This document shows, piece after piece, positions 35,035-46,800 of a stretch of DNA of 64,000 bases. The position numbers and the translations under genes were made by a program. This DNA is from Ereboglobus luteus (GTDB lineage: Bacteria; Verrucomicrobiota; Verrucomicrobiia; Opitutales; Opitutaceae). The stretch is taken from contig NZ_CP023004.1 of the NCBI RefSeq assembly GCF_003096195.1, forward strand, positions 225,299-289,298. Direction: 5' to 3'. The notes below the pieces were generated by a model. It was not told the origin of the DNA. It made no database searches and saw only the letters and a list, made by a program, of their open reading frames with translations. Each line of letters opens with the position of its first letter. The stretch's first letter is position 1.

Positions 35035-36252
35035 TCACACTCCCAGCATCAGCAGCGCGGGGTCTTCTATGGCTTGTTTTACTTTGACGAGGAAGGTGAC
35101 GGCTTCCTTGCCGTCCACGAGGCGGTGGTCGTAGCTCAAGGCGAGATACATCATCGGGCGGATAACCACCTGGCCGTTCATGGCGACGGGGCGGTCGTTG
35201 ATGGCGTGGAGGCCGAGGATGGCGCTTTGCGGGGTGTTGATGATCGGCGTCGAGAGCATCGATCCGAAGATGCCTCCGTTGGTAATCGTGAACACGCCGC
35301 CTTCGAGTTCGGGGAGCGTGATTTTGGCGTCGCGGGCTTTCCTGGCGAGCGCGGCGAGTTGTTTTTCGATATCGGCCAGGCCGGCTTTGTCGCAGTCGCG
35401 GAGGACGGGGACCATCAGGCCTTTTTCAGAGGATACGGCGACGCCGATGTCGTAGTAGTTGTTTTGGATAATCGTGTCGCCGTCGATCTGCGCGTTGATT
35501 GCCGGGACGGTTTGCAGGGCGTGGACAACCGCCTTTGTGAAAAATGACATGAAGCCGAGTTTGATGCCGTGGCGTTTCACAAAGTCGTCCTGATATTTGG
35601 AGCGCAGGGAGATGACGGCGGACATGTCGCATTCGTTGAATGTGGTGAGCATCGCGGCTTGGTGCTGCGCCTGCACGAGGCGTTCGGCGATGCGTTTGCG
35701 CAAGGGCGACATTTTCTTCCGAGTCTGCCGCTCGGAGGGAAGAACTGAAGAACTGAAGGTTGAAGGCTGAGGTGGCGCGGGCGGCGTCGATTGGGATTTC
35801 AGGCTTTCAGCCTTCAGCGCTTCAGCCTTTCCCAACATGTCGGCTTTTGTCACGCGGCCGTCCTTGCCGGTGCCTTGGATGGTTGCGGGGTCGATGCCGG
35901 TTTCGGCGGCAAGGCGCTGGACCGCGGGGGATGCGGGCGGGGTGCCCGTGTTACTCGACTTCACGGGCGAGTCGCCCGCGCCACTCGATCCGGGCGTCGA
36001 TTGTGACGCTTCCACGGAGGTGTCGATTGTGGCGACAACCTGGCCGATTTTTACCTCGGCACCGTCGGCAACCTTGAGCGCGATTTTGCCGGCGGCTTCG
36101 GCGGTCGCCTCGCTTGTTATTTTGTCGGTTTCGAGTTCGAAGATCGGCTGGTCTTGTTTGACGATCTCGCCGTCGGCCACATGCCACTTGGCAAGGATGC
36201 CGCTGGTTATCGATTCGCCCACGGGCGGGATTTTGACTTCGATGAGACTCAT
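35035..36252 (-). CDS. sucB: 2-oxoglutarate dehydrogenase E2, dihydrolipoyl succinyltransferase
   Basis: Transfers the succinyl group from E1 to CoA in the TCA cycle. The lipoyl domain (1-75) has the lipoylated Lys in [11 protein letters not shown] linker (about 80-115 and 145-180) frames an E3-binding domain ([20 protein letters not shown]). The catalytic domain ends with [14 protein letters not shown], carrying the active His and Asp. The start at 36252 ([14 protein letters not shown]) is chosen over the upstream in-frame ATG at 36291. The linker DNA is full of octamer repeats and a palindrome. It follows sucA; the E3 gene (lpd) is not in the window. Confidence 0.95.
   Translation of the reverse strand: MSLIEVKIPPVGESITSGILAKWHVADGEIVKQDQPIFELETDKITSEATAEAAGKIALKVADGAEVKIGQVVATIDTSVEASQSTPGSSGAGDSPVKSSNTGTPPASPAVQRLAAETGIDPATIQGTGKDGRVTKADMLGKAEALKAESLKSQSTPPAPPQPSTFSSSVLPSERQTRKKMSPLRKRIAERLVQAQHQAAMLTTFNECDMSAVISLRSKYQDDFVKRHGIKLGFMSFFTKAVVHALQTVPAINAQIDGDTIIQNNYYDIGVAVSSEKGLMVPVLRDCDKAGLADIEKQLAALARKARDAKITLPELEGGVFTITNGGIFGSMLSTPIINTPQSAILGLHAINDRPVAMNGQVVIRPMMYLALSYDHRLVDGKEAVTFLVKVKQAIEDPALLMLGV
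35745..35829. repeat. Octamer repeat arrays inside the sucB linker
   Basis: CTGAAGAA, CTGAAGGT and TGAAGGCTGAGG (35745-35772) form one array. TCAGGCTT, TCAGCCT, TCAGCGCT and TCAGCCTT (35799-35829) form a second in opposite orientation. Both encode part of the flexible Ala/Pro/Ser linker of the E2 protein. A perfect palindrome CGGGCGA-g-TCGCCCG lies in the adjacent linker near 35964-35978. Confidence 0.6.
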
Positions 36253-36384
36253 AGGGTGATTGGGTGAAAATTGGTTAACCACGGAGGACACGGAGAGGCA
36301 CGGAGGTGGAATTGGTTTTGGTTGGGCATTCTTTGCATTCGCTGTGTTTCCCCGTATTCTTCGTGGTTGATTAAGGTTTCTGTT

Positions 36385-39219
36385 TTATAAATTAAACGCG
36401 TCGCGCAGCAGCATGGTGAGTTCGCGTTTGTGCAGGGCGAGGGCTCCGACGGCGGGGCTGGCTCCGGGTTTGCGGCCGGCGTAGGTGGCTTTGCGTCCGA
36501 AGATTTCCTCGAGTTGCGGCGCGATCCATGTCCACGCGCCCATGTTTTGCGGTTCCTCCTGGCACCAGACGAGGTGGCCGCCGTGGCCGTAGGTGTCGGC
36601 GAGTTCGGCGATGCGGTTGCGGTGGAGCGGGTAGAGTTGCTCGATGCGCAGGATGACGGTGTCGGTGATTTTGTTGCGCGAGCGGTAGTCGCAAAGGTCG
36701 TAATAAACTTTGCCGGAGCAGAGGATGATGCGGCCCGGCGGGCGGTGCGACGTGGCTTCAATTTTTTCCCCGGGAGACGCGCCGGGGAGCGGGCAGGATT
36801 GCCAGTCGGCCCACGCGGGGTCGTCGAGGATTTCCTGAAAACCGCCTGTATTGAAATCTTGGATACGCGAGACGGCGGCGGGATGGCGCAGGAGGGATTT
36901 GGGCGACATCACGATGAGCGGTTTGCGAAAGTCGCGTTTCATCTGGCGGCGCAGGAGGTGGAAGATTTGCGCGGGCGTGGTGGGATTGGCGACTTGGATG
37001 TTGTTTTCGGCGCAGGCTTGGAGGAAGCGTTCGAGGCGGGCGCTGGAGTGCTCGGGGCCCTGGCCCTCGTAGCCGTGGGGGAGCAGGAGCACGAGGCCGG
37101 TGCTGCGCTGCCATTTTGACTCGGAGCTGACGATGAACTGGTCGATGGCGACTTGCGCGCCGTTGGCGAAGTCGCCGAATTGCGCCTCCCAGATGCAGAG
37201 CATTTGGGGGTAGTCCATCGAGTAGCCGTATTCGAACATGAGCACGGCGGCCTCGGAGAGGAGCGAGTTGTAAACGCAGAAGCGCTCCTGGTCGGGCGAG
37301 AGGTTTTGCAGCGGGATGTGGCGCGCGCGCGTTTCCTGGTCGTAGAGGACGGCGTGGCGGTGCGAAAATGTGCCGCGTTCGCAATCCTGTCCGCTCAGGC
37401 GCACGGGCGTGCCTTCCACGAGCAGCGTGCCGAGCGCGAGCGCCTCGCCGTAGCCCCAATCGACGGGGCCGTCGGCGGCGAGCGCTTTCGCGCGGTTGTC
37501 GAGCAGGCGCTTGATTTTTGAGTTGATGCTGAAACCGTCGGGAATGGTTGTGAGGGCGCGCGTGACTTTTTCGATGAGTTCGCGCGGGACGCCGGTGGCG
37601 ACGGGCGTGTGTTTGTAGGGTGGCTGGAAAACGGCGTTGGAGCCGCGGAAGCGCCGGGTGGCCGGATCGTATTCCTCGGGCGGGCGCGCGGCGGCGGCGG
37701 CCTCGGCGGCTTTTGCTTTTGCGAAGGCGGCGTCCATCGCGGCGGTGTATTCGGCTTGGATGGCGGCGCTGTCGGCGGCGGTGAGCGTGCCCTCGGCTAT
37801 GAGTTGTTTCGTGTAGATTTCGGAGACGTGCGGGTGCGAGGCGATGCGCCGGTAGAGCGTGGGTTGCGTGAACGCAGGCTCGTCGGACTCGTTGTGCCCG
37901 TGGCGGCGGTAGCAATACATGTCAACAAACACGTCGCGATGAAACGTCTGGCGGAATTCGAGCGCGAGGAGCGCGGCGAGGCAGACGGCCTCGGGGTCGT
38001 CGCCGTTGACGTGGAAGACCGGCGCGTCGACCATTTTTGCGAGGTCGGTGCAGTAGCGCGTGGAGCGCGCGTCGTCGGGCATCGTGGTGAAACCGATCTG
38101 GTTGTTGATCACGATGTGAACGGTGCCGCCCGTGCGGTAGCCGGGGAGTTGGGAGAACTGGAGCGTCTCGGCGCCGATGCCCTGGCCCGCGAGCGCGGCG
38201 TCGCCGTGGACGAGAAGCGGGATGACTTTGCCGCGCGCCTCGGTGTCGCCGCGGATGCGCTGGCGCGCGCGCGTCTTGCCCTCGACGCCGGGGTTCACGA
38301 TTTCGAGGTGCGAGGGATTTGCCGCGAGGCGCACCTCGACTTGCGCGCCGGAGGATGTTTTTAAAATCGCCCCAAACCCGAGGTGGTATTTCACGTCGCC
38401 ATCGCCCGCGACGGTGTTGGGCAGATAGTTTTCCGAGAACTGCTCGAACAAAACGTCGAAGGGTTTTCGCAGGATGTTCGCGAGCACGGAGAGGCGTCCG
38501 CGATGCGCCATGCCCATCACGATTTCCTCGACGCCGAGCGAGGGGCAGCGCTCTATTATCGCGTCGAGCGCGGCGATGAACGTCTCGCCTCCCTCGAGCG
38601 AGAAACGTTTTTGGCCGACGTATTTTGTGTGGAGGAATTTTTCGAAAAGCTCGGCCTTGTGGAGCCGCCGGAGAATGCGCGTTTTCTCGGCCTTGTTGAA
38701 CGCGGGCTGGAAATGATTCGGCTCGATCGCCGACTGAATCCAGCGGCGCACCTCCGTGTCCTGAATGTGGATATACTCGACGCCGATCGTGCCGCAGTAG
38801 GTTTTTTGCAGCGCGGCGATCAGGTCGCGCAAACGCATCCGCCCGCCGTCGAGATAGTGGCCGACGTCAAACGACTCGTCGAGGTCCGCCCCGGCCAGCC
38901 CGAACTCGGCGGGCGAAAGGCGCGACGCCGGCCCGGGCGGCGGCGAGAGCGGGTCGAGATGCGCCTGCAAATGCCCGATGCTGCGGTAGTGGTAAATGAG
39001 CGAGTGGACTTGCGATTGCTTGAGCGAGTCGATGGCCGGCTCGCCCGCGAGCGCGGCGCCGATTGACGCGGGCGTGGCCGCCGCGCCGTTGCCGAGCATG
39101 AAGCCTTGGAAAAACGCGCGCCATGTGGGATCGACCGAATCGGGATCGTCGAGCCAGCCACGGTATGCGGCCTCGATCAAATCGGCATTCGCGCGCGTCG
39201 GAAATGAAAGCGGGTTCAT
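36385..39219 (-). CDS. sucA: 2-oxoglutarate dehydrogenase E1 component
   Basis: Thiamine-diphosphate-dependent decarboxylase of 2-oxoglutarate in the TCA cycle. 944 residues, the usual length. N-terminal YRGWLDDPDSVDPTWRAFFQ matches the E1 start region. GMAHRGRLSVLANIL, IPLLVHGDAALAGQG and VINNQIGFTTMPDDARST (ThDP/Mg region) follow. LLPHGYEGQGPEHSSAR and the C-terminal CQEEPQNMGAW are diagnostic. It precedes sucB by ~130 bp. ThDP supply links it loosely to the thi operon. Confidence 0.96.
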   Translation of the reverse strand: MNPLSFPTRANADLIEAAYRGWLDDPDSVDPTWRAFFQGFMLGNGAAATPASIGAALAGEPAIDSLKQSQVHSLIYHYRSIGHLQAHLDPLSPPPGPASRLSPAEFGLAGADLDESFDVGHYLDGGRMRLRDLIAALQKTYCGTIGVEYIHIQDTEVRRWIQSAIEPNHFQPAFNKAEKTRILRRLHKAELFEKFLHTKYVGQKRFSLEGGETFIAALDAIIERCPSLGVEEIVMGMAHRGRLSVLANILRKPFDVLFEQFSENYLPNTVAGDGDVKYHLGFGAILKTSSGAQVEVRLAANPSHLEIVNPGVEGKTRARQRIRGDTEARGKVIPLLVHGDAALAGQGIGAETLQFSQLPGYRTGGTVHIVINNQIGFTTMPDDARSTRYCTDLAKMVDAPVFHVNGDDPEAVCLAALLALEFRQTFHRDVFVDMYCYRRHGHNESDEPAFTQPTLYRRIASHPHVSEIYTKQLIAEGTLTAADSAAIQAEYTAAMDAAFAKAKAAEAAAAARPPEEYDPATRRFRGSNAVFQPPYKHTPVATGVPRELIEKVTRALTTIPDGFSINSKIKRLLDNRAKALAADGPVDWGYGEALALGTLLVEGTPVRLSGQDCERGTFSHRHAVLYDQETRARHIPLQNLSPDQERFCVYNSLLSEAAVLMFEYGYSMDYPQMLCIWEAQFGDFANGAQVAIDQFIVSSESKWQRSTGLVLLLPHGYEGQGPEHSSARLERFLQACAENNIQVANPTTPAQIFHLLRRQMKRDFRKPLIVMSPKSLLRHPAAVSRIQDFNTGGFQEILDDPAWADWQSCPLPGASPGEKIEATSHRPPGRIILCSGKVYYDLCDYRSRNKITDTVILRIEQLYPLHRNRIAELADTYGHGGHLVWCQEEPQNMGAWTWIAPQLEEIFGRKATYAGRKPGASPAVGALALHKRELTMLLRDAFNL

Positions 39220-39411
39220 TGCTGAATTGTTTTGAGCGAACGATACACGCGCGAGTTCCGCGGCTCAAGATGAAAGGGGCGCCGCAACATCGCCGCGCCC
39301 CGCACCGTGTTTGACCGTTAGTAATGGATTGCGCGCAGCTCCATTAAGCAGCGTAATCCAACGCAAAATATCGCCATCCGCTTCATACAAAACATACGAG
39401 ACCACCGCATC

Positions 39412-39831
39412 ATGAGCGCCGACAAACACACGCGAAAAATTCCGACCGACGGCGGACGGGACCTCACGCAAAACGTCTTCGCATCGCTTTCGGGTTTGGA
39501 AAATCTGAAACCCACCCCCGCATCCACGCCAGCGCCACAAGCATCTCCGTCCGCAACCCCGGCCAAGGCCACCGCGCCCGCAAAAAACCGCGGCCGCGTT
39601 GACGTGATTCGCGAAAAAGCCGGGCGCGGCGGCAAGACCGTCACGGTCGCGCGCGGCTTCACCGGCATCGGCCTCCCCGAAAAAGAGGCGCTCGCCAAAA
39701 AAATGCGCGCCGCCTGCGGCACCGGCGGCACGGTCAAGGACGGCTGCATCGAAATCCAGGGCGACAAGCGCGACGAAGTTGCGCGCATACTCGCCAAGGC
39801 CGGCTTCCGTCCGGTATTCGCCGGCGGCTGA
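39412..39831 (+). CDS. yciH: SUI1/YciH-family translation-factor-like protein
   Basis: A 139-residue protein with a long low-complexity Pro/Ala/Thr N-terminal part. A C-terminal SUI1 domain (about 60-137) follows: VDVIREKAGRGGKTVTVARG, then GIGLPEKEALAKKMRAACGTGGTVKDG and IEIQGDKRDEVARIL. The fold is that of eIF1 and bacterial YciH, which can influence start-site selection. Alone between sucA and the DUF3857 gene. Confidence 0.9.
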   Translation: MSADKHTRKIPTDGGRDLTQNVFASLSGLENLKPTPASTPAPQASPSATPAKATAPAKNRGRVDVIREKAGRGGKTVTVARGFTGIGLPEKEALAKKMRAACGTGGTVKDGCIEIQGDKRDEVARILAKAGFRPVFAGG

Positions 39832-39904
39832 AAATCGAAGGCCACATTTTCTTTCAACAACGGTCCTATCCATCCCGGCAGTCTTATCCGAAAAACATTT
39901 TCCC

Positions 39905-42900
39905 ATGTCACAACGCCATCTCCCCGCGCTCGCGCTCTCTCTGCTGTTCGTCCTCTCAGCCCTTCAGCCTTTCAGCCCTTCAGCTTTTTCCTCACCCCTT
40001 CCCCCGCTCGACACCGTCACCACCGAACGCTACCCCGACGCCGATTCCGTTCTTGTGGACGAAATCATCCGCACCCGTTACGCCGCCGACGGCTCGGCTT
40101 TCACACGCGCCGAAACGTTCGTGAAAATCCTCACCGAAAAAGGCCTCCGCGAAAACCGCACCCACAGCATGGCCTATAATATTTTTTACGAAAACACCGT
40201 CGTCACACTCGCCCGCATCATTCACCCCGACGGCACGGCCACGCCCATCGACATCGCCGCCAACACAAAGGAAATGACCAACCGCCGGTCGATGGCCGCA
40301 AACATCTACGACCCGAACAACAAAATCCTCACCCTCGCCCTCCCCGGCCTCAAGGTCGGCGACACCCTGCACATCGTCAAGGAAACCACCACCAAGCGTC
40401 CGCGCATGAAAGACACCTTCTGCGACTGGCAATCCTTCGAGAGCACCAGCCCGATCATCCGCAGCACCTATGAAGTTCGCGGCCCAAAGGACAAACCCCT
40501 CGCAGCCACCGCCATCCTCGACAAAAACGACGACACGCTCACCGCCGCCACCCGCATCGAGGGAGATGAAATCATCCACACATGGACCGCTCGCAACGTC
40601 CCCCAGGCGTTTCCCGAACCCTCGATGCCCGCCTTCTACATTTGCACGCAACGCCTCCTCGTCAGCACCGTCGCCACTTGGGAGGAAGTTTCCAAATGGT
40701 ATTCCTCCATCTGCGAACCTCACCTCGCCAGCACGCCCGAAATCGACGCCAAGGTCGCCGAGCTCATCGCGCCGCCCGCCGGCTCCACAGCGCCGCTCAC
40801 CGACGACGAAAAAATCCGCCGCGTCTTCCGCTTCGTCTCGCAGGAAATCCGCTACATGGGCATCACCCTCGAAAAAGATTCGCCCGGCTTCGAGCCCCAC
40901 GACGTCAGCCTCACATTCAACAACCGCTATGGCGTTTGCCGCGACAAGGCCGCGCTCCTCGTCACCATGCTCCGCGCCGCCGGCTTCGACGCCGCGCCCG
41001 TCCTCATCAACGCCGGCCCGCTCGTTGATCCCGAGGTCCCGAAAATTTATTTCAACCACGCCGTCACCGCCGTCCGCCTCGCCGACGGCACCGACATCCT
41101 CATGGATTCGACCGACGAAAACACCGCCGACCTCTTCCCCAGTTACCTCGCCAACAAAAGCTACCTCGTAGCCCGCGCCGAAGGCGACACACTCCGCGTC
41201 TCGCCCGTCGCCCCGGCAGAGGAAAACATGCTCCGCGCCGCCACGCGCATCACCATTGCCGACGACGGCTCGGCCACCGGCGACATCACGCTCGACTTCA
41301 GCGGCATCAACGACAACGCCTACCGCGGCTCATTCGCCCGCGCCAAGCCCGAGGACATCCGCCGCTGGCTCGAAACCCTCCTCAAAAATCAAATCCCCGG
41401 CGCCACCCTCACCGCGCACGAAATCACCCCGCGCAACGCGATGGACACCACCCGGCCCCTCCACGCCGCGATCTCCTTCTCGGCGCCCGACTACTTCACT
41501 GTTGCCCGGGAAAAAACCATTCTCAACACACCCTGGTTCGGCGCCGACTTCTCCATCGCCTCGCGCTTTCTCGGCAACGGCACCGCGCTCGCCAAACGCC
41601 GCTTCCCCCTCGAAATCCCCTACACCTGCGGCCTCGACGAAACGCTCACGCTCAACCTCCCGCCGCGCATCGGGGATACCCTCGCCCTTCCCGACGAAAC
41701 CCGCGTCGAACTCCCCGCCGTCACCTACGAAAAAACTTTCACGCGAAACAAAAACGTCATCACCGGCAAACTCGCCATGCGCCTCCGCGCCCCCGCGTGG
41801 CCGCGGGCGAACCCTACGCGCAACTCAAGGACGCCCTCAAGGACATCGAGTATTCCGACCGCCAGTCCCCCGTGCTCGCCGCCAAATCCAAAACGCAACT
41901 CACCCCCGACATCCGCACCCTCAACAACGAACTCACCATCACGCTCGACGACGCGCACAACTGGACGCGCCGCCGCGCCGTCCGCAAGCAAGTGCTCACC
42001 TACGCGGGCAAAAAAAATCACTCCGAAATCAAGCTCAACTACAACCCCGTCTGGGAAACCGTCACGCTCGACCACGCCACCGTCACGCTCAAGGACGGCG
42101 GCACGCGCACCGTCTCCCCCGAGGAAATCAACATCATGGACGCCCCCTGGGTTGCCCGCGCCCCGCGCTACCCCGCCGCAAAAACCATGGTCATCTCGCT
42201 CCCCGGCGTCGAGGAAGGCGCGACAATCGACACCCAAATCACCACCACCCACAAAAACAAACCCTGGTTCGCCCTCTCGCAGTCCTATTTTGGTTTCGAT
42301 CCCATCGACGCCTACACATTCACCCTCAACACCGCCGCCGGCGTAAACCTCTCCACCAACCCCGCGCTCGCCGCGCTCGCCGATTCCCCAGCCGAAAACC
42401 AAAATCCGAAAACAGGAACCCGCTTCCGCGTCAGCGGCTCCCGCACCGCCTCGCCCCGCGAGGGAGCGCTCCCGCCCCGCTCCTATCTCGGCCCCGTTTA
42501 TCAAGCCACCACGCTTAACAACCCCGCCGATTATGCCCGCCTCATCAACGACGCCGTCGCGCCCCTCGCCGAACCCACCGGCGCCGTTCGAGCCAAGGCC
42601 GCCGAACTCACCGCCGCCGCCAAAACCGAAACCGACCGCGTCGTCGCCATCCGCGATTACATTGCCCGCCACGTCCGCAACGCCGGCCCCAATTTTACCG
42701 ATCTGCCTCTCTCCTGCCTCACGCCCGCCGAAAAAACCCTGGCCGACGCCTACGGCAACACCGCCGACCGCGCCATCCTCCTCGCCGCGCTCCTACGCGC
42801 CGCCGGCCTCGAACCCGAATTCCTCCTCGCCGCCTCGCGTGTCACAAAATTCTATTGGCAGGAAGACGACCTCTTCCCCGCCGATTCCTTCAGCCACCTC

Positions 42901-43695
42901 GCAGTTCGCGTCCAGGCGGACGGCGAAACCTGCTACCTCGACCATCTCAGCCTTTACGCCGACCCGCACGCCACCTCGCTCGAGGATTGCATGGTCATTG
43001 CACTCGCCACCGGAAAAATCGAAACAATCACCCCCGCGCCCAAATACCAAACCACCAGCCGCACAGACTGGCAAATAATCCTCTCCCCCGAAGGCGACGC
43101 CGCGGTCACATTCACCGCGCCCCACTACGGCGCCAACCACGAAAGCCTCAAGCGCCGCTTCACCGAAATGACACCCGAGGACCGCGACCGTTATCACCAG
43201 TCGTGCATGACATGGATTTCGCAAGCCGCCCAACCACGCGGCGGCTTCGAGACCAACCTCGACTATCCCGCCACCTATTCGTTCTCCGCCGACGTCGCCC
43301 GCTACGCGGTCCGCAGCGGCGACTACCTCTACTTTCAACTCCCCGCCGCCTCAACCTCGCCCACGCCCGCCGGCCCCGACACTCGCATCCACCCCCTCTT
43401 CGCCACCGCGCACCGCGACTCCACAATCCAGTGGACAATCACGCTCCCCGAAGGTCTCGAAGTCGAAGCCGCCCCCGAAAACCTCTCATGGACCGGGCCC
43501 GGCGACTACGGCCATGTCGCAGTCACCACGGCAACCAAACCCGAAAACGCCCGCACCACACTCACGATCACGCAAACCATCAACCTAAACCCCGCAGTGA
43601 TCCCCGCCGCAAGCTACTCAACCCTCCTCGAACTCAACCGCCGCCTCAGCCAACCCAGCCAATGGCGCGTGCTACTGAAGAAAATTAAGAAGTAA
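39905..43695 (+). pseudogene. Exported protein with two DUF3857-transglutaminase units, frameshifted in the middle
   Basis: From the ATG at 39905 an exported protein (signal peptide with octamer repeats) reads DUF3857, then a transglutaminase-like core with Cys (YGVCRDKAALL), His (FNHAVTAV) and Asp (MDSTDE). Near 41790-41794 (run of five C) the coding frame moves by -1. The second half continues from 41797 as VAAGEPYAQLKDALKD ... to 43695. Restoring one C yields ~1263 residues. The second half repeats the same layout, but its core reads YGNTADRAILL, so the Cys is Thr while His and Asp remain; this unit looks inactive. The role of such proteins is unknown; many are associated with the envelope. 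Confidence 0.8.
39956..39987. repeat. TCAGYCYT octamer array in a signal-peptide coding region
   Basis: Four head-to-tail octamers: TCAGCCCT, TCAGCCTT, TCAGCCCT, TCAGCTTT. They encode SALQPFSPSAF at the end of the DUF3857 protein's signal peptide. The same unit occurs at 48328, 52530 (inverted), 52681 and in sucB. Confidence 0.8.
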
Positions 43696-43869
43696 GGGTT
43701 AAGTTTCGAGCGGGAAGACATTCCGTCGTTAATAGGCAAGAACCAAGGCCTCAAAAAAGCCTCCCCTTCCCCGCATCACTGCGATAGCTTTTTCGCGCAC
43801 CCACATAATCCACCCGCCACTCCCCCATTCACATCCGCTACTCACCACTCGCTGCACTTCCTCCCCGCC

Positions 43870-46800
43870 ATGCACCTCCGCCGCCTCGCACTCGCACTCC
43901 TGTTTTCACTCTTCACCCTTCCCCCTTCACTCTTCGCGGCAAACCGCGCCGCGGACTGGCGCGCTGTCGCCGACGCACAAAAAGCAGGCCAGCCCAAAAC
44001 CGCCTCCGCCGCGCTCGACAGTATTATCACCAGCGCAATCGGCGATAAGGCCTACCCAGAAGCCCTTCGCGCAATCCTCATCAAGGCACAAGCCGACGCA
44101 TCCGTTGAAAACCGCCTTAACCAAGCCGCCGCCCAAATCCGCACTCTCACCACATGGCTGGCCGACGACCACGCACCCGCGCTCCCCGCGTCAATGCGTC
44201 CGCTTCTCGAAGCCGCGCTCGCGAAACAATGGTGGTCGTATTATCAGGCCAACCGTTGGCAGCTTCTTCAACGCACTCAAACCTCCGAGCAACCCTCCGA
44301 CGATTTCCTCACATGGGACGCCCGCCGCGTTCTCGCCGAAACCGCATCACACTTCGAGGCCGCCCTCTCCGATCCTGTCACGCTCCAAAAGACACCCATT
44401 GCCAAACTCGAACCTCTCCTCGCCAAAGGCGAACTACCCGACACTTACCGCCCCACCCTCTACGATTTCCTCGTCCACGAAGCCATCGCCTTCTACAGCG
44501 CCGGCGAACAGGGCGTTTCCAAATCTGAGGATGCTTTCGAACCCGCTCCCGATTCGCCCATCCTCGGCACACTCGAAGAATTTCTGGCATGGAATCCCGG
44601 GAGCGCCGAGCCCAAGCCCGGCTCAATTGTAAGCCAAAATCAACAACCTGAAAATACCACGGACGTCTCACCCGTGCCACGCAATCCCACCATTCGCGCC
44701 ATCCAGCTCTACCAGCAACTCCTCCGATTCCACCTCGACGACCCGCTCCCCCAACTCGCCCTCGCCGACGCCGAGCGGCACCGCATCACTTGGGCCATCA
44801 ATCTGCTTGGCAACCAAGCGACCCCGTATGTGGAGTCAACGTTTCGGGCATTTATAAAACGCTGGGAAAAGAATCCCGTAGCTGTGGCCGCGTGTCTTGG
44901 CCTTGCTGGGCATTTTCAAGAAAAAGACAACCTCGTCGCGGCTCGAGCCGTTGCGCTCGAAGGCGTCAAACTTGATTCCAAAGCTCCAGCTGCAAACCAT
45001 TGCCTGAATCTTGTTGCTGAAATCGAGTCACCTGAACTCGAACATATCGCAACTGAATACACATGGGCCGAGCCATGGCATGGCATCAGAGTTCGCTATC
45101 GCAACCAGGACAAAATCCATTTTCGGGCAATAGCATTGGATTGGAAAGACATGATCACAGGCAAAATTCCCGAACCTGACGAACCTGAGTTCAAGCTCAG
45201 CAGCCGCAAGCCGGCACTGGCATGGACTGCCTCGCTCCCCAAAACCACCGACTATCGTTTTCGCAATGAAAACATTCCAGCTCCTCGAAAATTGAAGCCC
45301 GGCCTTTATCTCATTGCTGCCAGCTTAAAAAAGAATTTCTCCGATAAGAATAACCGCATCGACGCCGCTGTTGTTTGGGTAAGTGATCTTGCCATCGTCA
45401 TTAATTCATCGAACAACGGAGCCGTTTCAGGATTTGTTGTAAATGCGACATCAGGGGAGCCGGTTTCGAAAACAACGGTTTCCGTCTGGCGCGACGACGA
45501 TACCACGCCGGTTTGTAGCACGACAACGTCGTCTGACGGCTCGTTCATATTTAACCCGCCATTGGCAACCCGTATTCATCTCGTGGCGCAGGCAAAAAAC
45601 GGTCACGCCATTGCCACATTTCAAGATGGCATTTATGTTAGTCCCCCGGCTAATAATCCGCCCAAGGCATCATCCACGGATTACGTGTATTTTTTTACCG
45701 ACCGCTCCATTTACCGTCCCGGCCAATCCATCCAGTTTAAGGTAATCGCCCTGCGTCTCACGAATGATGGTGAAACCAAAACCCTCCTGAAAAATCGCGA
45801 GTTATCAATCCTGCTGGTTGATCCAAACGGCAAGACCGCCGGTCATATGAAACCTCACACGAACGGTTTTGGCTCAGCCAATGGCAGCTTCACATTGCCT
45901 GCCGGACTCCTCCCCGGTGCATACACCATCAGGTCCATCGGCACGGAGATGGGAAACACTTCGATCAGCGTCGAGGAATATAAACGTCCAAAATTCGAGG
46001 CATCCATTGAGGCACCTGAAATCGCCGCCAAACTTGAAGACACCGTCACTCTTGCCGGTGCCGCCACATCCTACACGAGCGCCCCCATCGACGGTGCCAA
46101 AGTTTCCTGGCGAGTCCGGCGGATTGTGCGCTGGCCGCGCTGGTGCTGGTGGTTTGTTCCTCCCTCGACAAACAACCAGGAAATTGCCCACGGCGTCGCC
46201 ACCACCGACCATTTCGGCAAGTTCACAATCCAATTCACCGCCCTCGCGGACAAATCCGTCGATCCCAAGAACGAACCTATTTTTGATTATGCTATCTCCG
46301 CGGAAATAACCGATGGCACTGGCGAAACGCGCGATGCCAGCCGCATCATCTCGGTAGGTTATACCGCGCTTGCAGCGGACATCACGACAGACACTTGGCT
46401 GACCACCGAAAAGGCCATTCCCTTCGCAATAAAAACAACTTCGCTTGATGGCATCGCACAATCTTCAAAAGGAAGAATATCAATTCATCCATTAGAACAG
46501 CCGGAAAATATCACTCAACCGGAAATCCCCGGCTACCATTATTCCTGGTTCGCTAGAATATCGACATCCATCGAAAAAACAGCCCTGCCCGCTTCCGACA
46601 TCCGCGGCTGGCCCGAAAAACCGGCCATCGAAAAGAAGTCTTTTGTCACGGACGCCAAAACAGGATTGGCGGAAATAAAAGTCAACCTCCCTGCAGGCAT
46701 CTATCGTGCGATTCTTACCACACACGACCGCTTTGGAAAAACAATCACCGCCCGCACTGAGTTCCGCGTCATCGACCCCGAGGCAACCCAACACAATATA

